Positions 59,072 to 64,000 of a stretch of 64,000 nt of DNA are shown here, piece by piece. The translations under genes and the position numbers were made by a program. Origin of the DNA: Acheta domesticus (lineage: Eukaryota > Arthropoda > Insecta > Orthoptera > Gryllidae); the NCBI GenBank assembly GCA_031308135.1, contig JAHLJT010000631.1, forward strand, positions 190,668,955 to 190,732,954. Direction: 5' to 3'. The notes beneath the pieces were generated by a model. It searched no databases. It saw nothing but the letters and a program-made list of their open reading frames with translations, and was not told where the DNA came from. Numbering within the stretch: position 1 is the first letter of the stretch; each line of letters begins with the position of its first letter.

Positions 59072-60150
59072 ACTTAGCAAGCATGTTCGCCTTTCGTATC
59101 TGTCGTAAATACTACTTTACTTTTGTTATAATAAACACGAAAATATAATCTCAGGAAATGCCATTACACTCACTAAATATAAATATCATGAAATTATATT
59201 GTGTAATAACTGTTTTCACGAACTATACTGAAAAAAATCATATTCGATTTAATTACAGCAAGACTGAGAGATCTGTTCATAAATGTGTGGTATGGGAGAA
59301 AACGACAAACCACTACCTATCTCATTAGGTAACTGCGATTATCCCATTACTAACTCATTACATCACAGTAAACAATTCTACTAATCTCTGCTAGAATTGA
59401 TTAGTTTGAACGGTACAACAGCTTTATAGGTTGTTCCAACATGCAGGATGAAATTAATGGTACGGTTAATGGACTGGTAAAATTATAATGGGTTATTGCT
59501 CGTGGTGTGTTCTCTAGAGAGAAATCAATGGTCACTTAAAAATTGAAACGACATTCGAGACTCATGCAACAACGGCGAAAGCGAGAATGTTGGTAAATTT
59601 AATGTAGATTGGGTTATCATGAAATATAATGCAGAAGAATACAATCATTTTTGTGAATTAACAATTTCATTGCAAAGGAAATACTTTTTTATTATAGAGA
59701 TGAAAACACAATGCCTAGTTTGATAATTAATTCGACTTTGAAAATGGCATTCGTTCAGGATCAGAGATTTATTTTTTAAGATAGTTCCGTGACAGTAAGT
59801 TGAACTTGAGATTCTGCAGAAAACGAAATCTCAGGTGAATGCTCTCGCCACGAAAGAAAAACGAAGTTACGACAGTCAGGAGATTTGGGGCGGGGGAGAA
59901 GTAGGCGTCGGGAAGGAAATATACGATTCTGCCCGTCTGTACGTAATCGCTGACGGAGCACTTTTTTCATTCTGATGAAGTTGAGGCAACTCAGATCGTT
60001 ATCCTCAGCGTTCTCTTCCGACGCCCTGAGATGCAAAATAGACTCTCGCAGTCTCCTTAATTGATGCCTTTGTCCTCTTTTTTTTCGTCCTGCTCTTTCC
60101 TCCCTCCTTTTTTTCTTTTTCTTTCTTTCGTTTTTTTTTATTCAGAGCGA
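59070..60150. other. AT-rich, no gene seen
   Basis: Ends in a pyrimidine-rich tract (60068-60140) with many TTTC/TTTT runs. No gene is recognised. Confidence 0.4.
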
Positions 60151-60151
60151 C

Positions 60152-60540
60152 TTGGACGATATCCAAAGAAAGACATATTCATCGCTCGAAGACCGTCTTC
60201 TAATGACAGGTTTATCACCTGCTCACATCGAAAATGACAATTTTGGCGACGGCGCCAGAGAAGGAAGTGTCTGGAGAGACTCGAGGAAACGGGGAAAAGC
60301 CGGTGAAGAAGAAACAGTTATAAGGAAAACAGAAACTGAGAGGTGGCGCGGGCGACGGTCCCCTGGGAGCTGCCTCAAGAGGGATGGTCGCGAATCCACT
60401 TTAAGGACGCGAGGATCGTGAGGGCGAGGCGGGGGGGGAGGACGGATGCACGAAAGGAGCTGCATACGGGAGCGGCGCCGCGCTGGGACACGAGAAGGAG
60501 ACAGCACTACCGAGGACACAGCTGTCCTCCTACCTGAGGT
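60152..60540. other. GC-rich patch with an unassigned short frame
   Basis: An 89-codon plus-strand frame (60152-60421) rich in Arg, Glu and Gly follows a long pyrimidine tract and a TTCAG that could serve as a splice acceptor. No domain is recognised. The opposing frame is equally open, so I leave it uncalled. Confidence 0.25.
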
Positions 60541-61543
60541 TGTAATTGTTGATATTGCAGTTTATTATGTAACTGTTTATTTCGACTCAAACATATACTA
60601 TGAAGTCCTGAGAGTTGTCAGTTAAACTAAAGAAGAAATGTAATATGACCGATTTATTTGGTTAAGAAATGACTGAACTCGTGCAAAAATTTTGGATAAT
60701 TGTACACGTGAAAGGATACTAAAATATTCTAAATTTTAGACTTACGTTTCATTTTTGAACAATAATTTGGAGTTTTGAAAGAAGTATTTTGAGCTTATAA
60801 GATAATTTTTTAAAAAATAATTACTGATTTTTTAAGTATTGTTGGTCATTATTTTGATTAAACATCACTGAGGTATCAAATGATGGCGCTTCTTTTCCCT
60901 CCTGCATGGTTGAGAAATGCACCGGGCACTGATATCGTGACCTCACCTGTCAACAGAAAAGAGCCGTTCTGAAGTCATGTTATGTTAAGTGAAGAAATTA
61001 CAATATCACTACAAACTTTTGTAAAAAACAAATTTATTACACGTGCTAAAATGATTAGTACAATTATTGTTATTGATTCTAATAATATGATTTTCACGCA
61101 CACAGATGCAAAGTGGAGTCTCTAGCTCTTAACAGCTAAGCTTGAAATAATACGTCTAAAATGTATCATTTTGTTGATTAGGGCAATCAAAACAAAACTC
61201 GTGTCCTAAATGGGCAGTAAATGTGCTTTTGAGGCTCTAAAGTGCTACGTTTCCGACGCATGCACGATAGTGATGTGCTATAGCGTCTTGAGGGTTGCAC
61301 CTACAAGTCATATCTATATATTTATTTTATTTAATTTAATATATTTGTAACATGGTGTATAAATATTAGCTTTCTGCACTCCTCCGTACAATTGTTCATT
61401 CGAAATATCACACTCCTCCGGGCGCGCAATATACTTAAAATGGGGTACAAAGTTTTCTCATATATTAATATGTGAAGTATAGTTTGTCTGTTAAGGATAT
61501 ATGTGCCTCTCATTTTCTTTGACTCATATGCAGAGTGAGCCAT

Positions 61544-61581
<38 letters not shown>

Positions 61582-63174
61582 AGAAAACACATAGGTGTCA
61601 TCTGCACACTTAATGGAACATGTTTCGTTTTTTTTTCTAATAATTATATTAATAATTATTAATTTTTATCACAAAAATAAGAACTCATTGTCAACATTAA
61701 AGCAAATAGCAAAAAAAACACGAAAAAAGTTACATTAAGTGCAACTAAATATTATAATATTTAGCTACTATACATACGTTTGTTCACGACTTGTAGATTT
61801 ATAACTCGAGAAACTTGTGTGATTAAGGTGAGTCATTGCAGTAAGAATGCTTCTTAGTATAACCCGGGAAAAAATATGTTGCTTTGGATCCCAACGATGC
61901 ATTCCGCTTTGTGCATTGATGGAATTGATGCGGAGAGTGACAGTCTGTATTTAAATACAGCGTCGCAAAGTTCTATCATGTATCAAAGTTTTCTGCAAAC
62001 GAAATTCGTCTTTCGTGGTTCTCAAATGAACTTCCGAGTCTATAAGTCTCTTCGTAACGCGGATTAGTGCTCCGATGTACAGATTACGTATACGCAGGTA
62101 CATACAGTTGAATTTCAAAAATCACGCTCAAAATTTTCTCCATGTACCCTTTGCCCCACAAATTTTTTTAAAAATTGTTAAAAGATTTGGCGTTTGTCAC
62201 TGTAGTATCATTATCTTTACATATAATATGAGCACATCTTGGATTTTCCCTTGGTTTCAAACAAAATTTAAAATAGTTAACGTGATTTCTCAGAATATAC
62301 AAATACACGGTGTATGAGGTATAACTCATAAACTGTGGAAGGTATCCAAACTTTAATAGATGGTTGTGTATTTGATGTTAGAACATACTGGGGGGGGGAA
62401 CAAAAGAATTGTCTAAAAATTTTGTTTTATCATATGATTTATCGATAAATTATTTAGATTACTCTGACATCTCTCCACTCATTTTATGCATATAATCCTC
62501 CGATAACGATGTTAACTTTTCATTTAATATTCGAGTGGATACTGAATTCTAAGGTAGATTAATAGTTTCTGTTCATGCATTGTGCGTTAAGGTTATTAGT
62601 TCCATTGGTAATGAAATTTTACCTTTTATCGTATTCTCTTTCCTGGATATCTAGCAAATCCCAGCGCATCCCTTTCTCACATTTGCAGTATTCCTGGCTC
62701 AGAGGCATACCCCACTGCTGGGCTTTCTGCTCGATGAAGCGTAAAGGTGAAAGAAAAATCCCTAAAAGGAATATCCGCATGGCAGCCAAGGTTGTGATTT
62801 GAAGAAAATGTAGAGGGATGCGGTTGAATATCCTTTCAATGTGGCCACAAGAAACTGCGAGAAAGCGTTTTCTGCGTTGGTCAGAAGAACGTTCGAGTTC
62901 TTTGGGTATGTGTATTCCGAAGTCATAAAATGGTATATCTTGATGCGTTAATCCATTCAGCATTATAAAGAGATATGAGAGTTATCTTTGGTTTGATATA
63001 CAGGTGCTAGTGTTTCCAGATCTTCCTGGCGGGTCAGACGATGTTGGTGATATAAATATTAAAAATATAAGACTCAGAATTATACACTAAAATAGGATCA
63101 GTAAATATTAGGATGAATATTTCTTTTTTAAGTCGTCAATACTAGTTTCTGTGGTTAATTTTCACTACACACCT
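60541..63174. other. AT-rich, no gene seen
   Basis: Contains the GA tract at 61547. The opposing 75- and 114-residue frames around 62575-62963 show no recognisable domain. Confidence 0.4.
61547..61574. repeat. (AG)n microsatellite
   Basis: About 14 AG units, followed by GGAGAGAAG. Confidence 0.95.
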
Positions 63175-63895
63175 ACCGGCTTAGGTGGCTCAGGGCTTCA
63201 ACTGATATCACTGTCTGTTTGGGAGGTCAAAGCGTTCGAGTCTCGATAGTGCAGTGTTGTCAAGGTTGACGCAGTTCATAACCCCGCCGCAAGGGACAAC
63301 GCCATCACTATTGTCAAACGACGGGGTTACTAATAGTTTGCTCTCCCGACGCTAGTGACGCAGAGAAGCTGGCGCGGTGCCGCGACGCGTGCCACTGTCA
63401 CTAGTAGGAGACCTTGACACGACTGCGATAGTGGCAGGATTTTCGACACTAGCAAGATAGCTAGGTCGAAGTCATCCGCTGTCGGGGGGGGGGGAGAATT
63501 CTAGCGCCTGGCTTCTCTGAAGGTCAGTTTTCCGAGGTTTCTCCTATCAACACTAGGTGAATGTCAGAGTAGTACCCGAACAACCGGGCCAGGGACCACG
63601 CGCCATCTTTCCTTCCTCTTCCTTGACCAATCCTTCCCCTTACTTACACACACTTAAACTTTCACGCATGATACTACCACACATGCCGAGAGACCGGTCG
63701 GGAGCTTCCAGCTTGTCTGGGTTAGAGCAGAGTCCCGCTGGTGTGAGATGCCTGGTTGGGGAACATCCTGCAAGCAGACATGTACGTTAGTCCCGAATCT
63801 CATCATCCGGAGGGGGAACACCGCCACTTTAAGAGAAGAAACATGCACTACACTTACGGTACGAATTACTACAGCCGTTGACGCGCCAGGAAACA
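63175..63895 (+). mobile_element. tRNA-derived SINE, fullest copy, interrupted by a MITE
   Basis: Head ACCGGCTTAGGTGGCTCAGG (A-box-like) and GCGTTCGAGTCTCG (B-box-like, about 63232). Then comes the insertion at 63252-63425, and the body GGCAGGATTTTCGACACTAG, TCAACACTAGGTGAATG, GGGAGCTTCCAGCTTGTC and CACCGCCACTTT, with a CAATAAAAAAATA tail at about 63900. This copy best defines the family. Confidence 0.75.
63252..63425. mobile_element. 174-bp hAT-type MITE nested in the SINE
   Basis: Left end CAGTGTTGTCAAGGT; right end read inward CAGTCGTGTCAAGGT. Flanked by a perfect 8-bp duplication CGATAGTG (63244-63251 and 63426-63433). The interior is GC-richer and non-coding. The 8-bp duplication and CAGTG ends fit hAT. 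Confidence 0.85.
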
Positions 63896-64000
63896 CAAAA
63901 CAATAAAAAAATATACACCGGTTTTAAATGTTCAGAGTTATCTTTAGAATAATAGAAAATATTAGAAATTAAAACAAGATTTTTTCTTATCATCATTCTG

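Noticed and set aside
62619..62963. 114-residue minus-strand frame overlapping a 75-residue plus-strand frame
   Set aside because: I found no family motif, splice support or coding bias in either.

Overview
The window looks like AT-rich, repeat-dense nuclear DNA of an arthropod, most likely an insect with a large genome. The reasons are spliced protein-coding genes with GT-AG introns, two divergent beta-tubulins, and many eukaryotic transposons (pogo/Tigger, piggyBac, hAT, RTE, Jockey, tRNA-derived SINEs). I see no bacterial operons, rRNA, canonical tRNA genes or CRISPR arrays. I cannot name the order from sequence alone.

The only genes with intact coding features are two beta-tubulin paralogues, both on the minus strand. 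The upstream copy (exons between 16144 and 12519) is complete: four exons, 441 residues. The other copy (exons between 6741 and 3845) has exons 1-3, but its terminal exon is not in the 3.8 kb left of it, so it is either beyond the window edge or lost. They share exon sizes, splice phases and protein sequence in exons 1-2, and an RFX X-box-like motif lies about 310-320 bp before each start codon. Both are unusual beta isotypes (Ala165, Phe170, Gly173; the complete one also has Leu198, Phe200 and an atypical acidic tail), which suggests a specialised role such as germline or axoneme.

The other protein-like sequence is decayed. At 0.3-1.1 kb is a broken copy of a multi-copy arthropod family. At 9.4-9.9 kb is the 3' end of a Jockey-type retrotransposon, and at 17.3-18.4 kb an intron-bearing THAP-domain pseudogene. 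Two different pogo/Tigger transposons lie at 21.7-23.5 and 32.0-34.2 kb. A TTAA-flanked element with about 680-bp inverted arms lies at 26.5-29.1 kb. A piggyBac copy at 47.2-49.6 kb sits inside an older repeat, and an RTE-like retrotransposon with a 13-bp target duplication lies at 55.1-58.0 kb. Two hAT-type MITEs with perfect 8-bp duplications occur, one of them nested in a SINE. A tRNA-derived SINE family appears at least five times, and an AT-rich family here called Y (termini related to CTTTCCCGTACATATAC) at least five times.

Long open frames at 30-31, 39.1-40.0 and 43.75-44.5 kb are products of low-complexity tandem repeats, not genes. A GC-rich block near 19.3-19.6 kb and several hairpins are the main unexplained non-coding signals. 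Coordinates of degraded repeats are approximate, and all alignments were made by eye.
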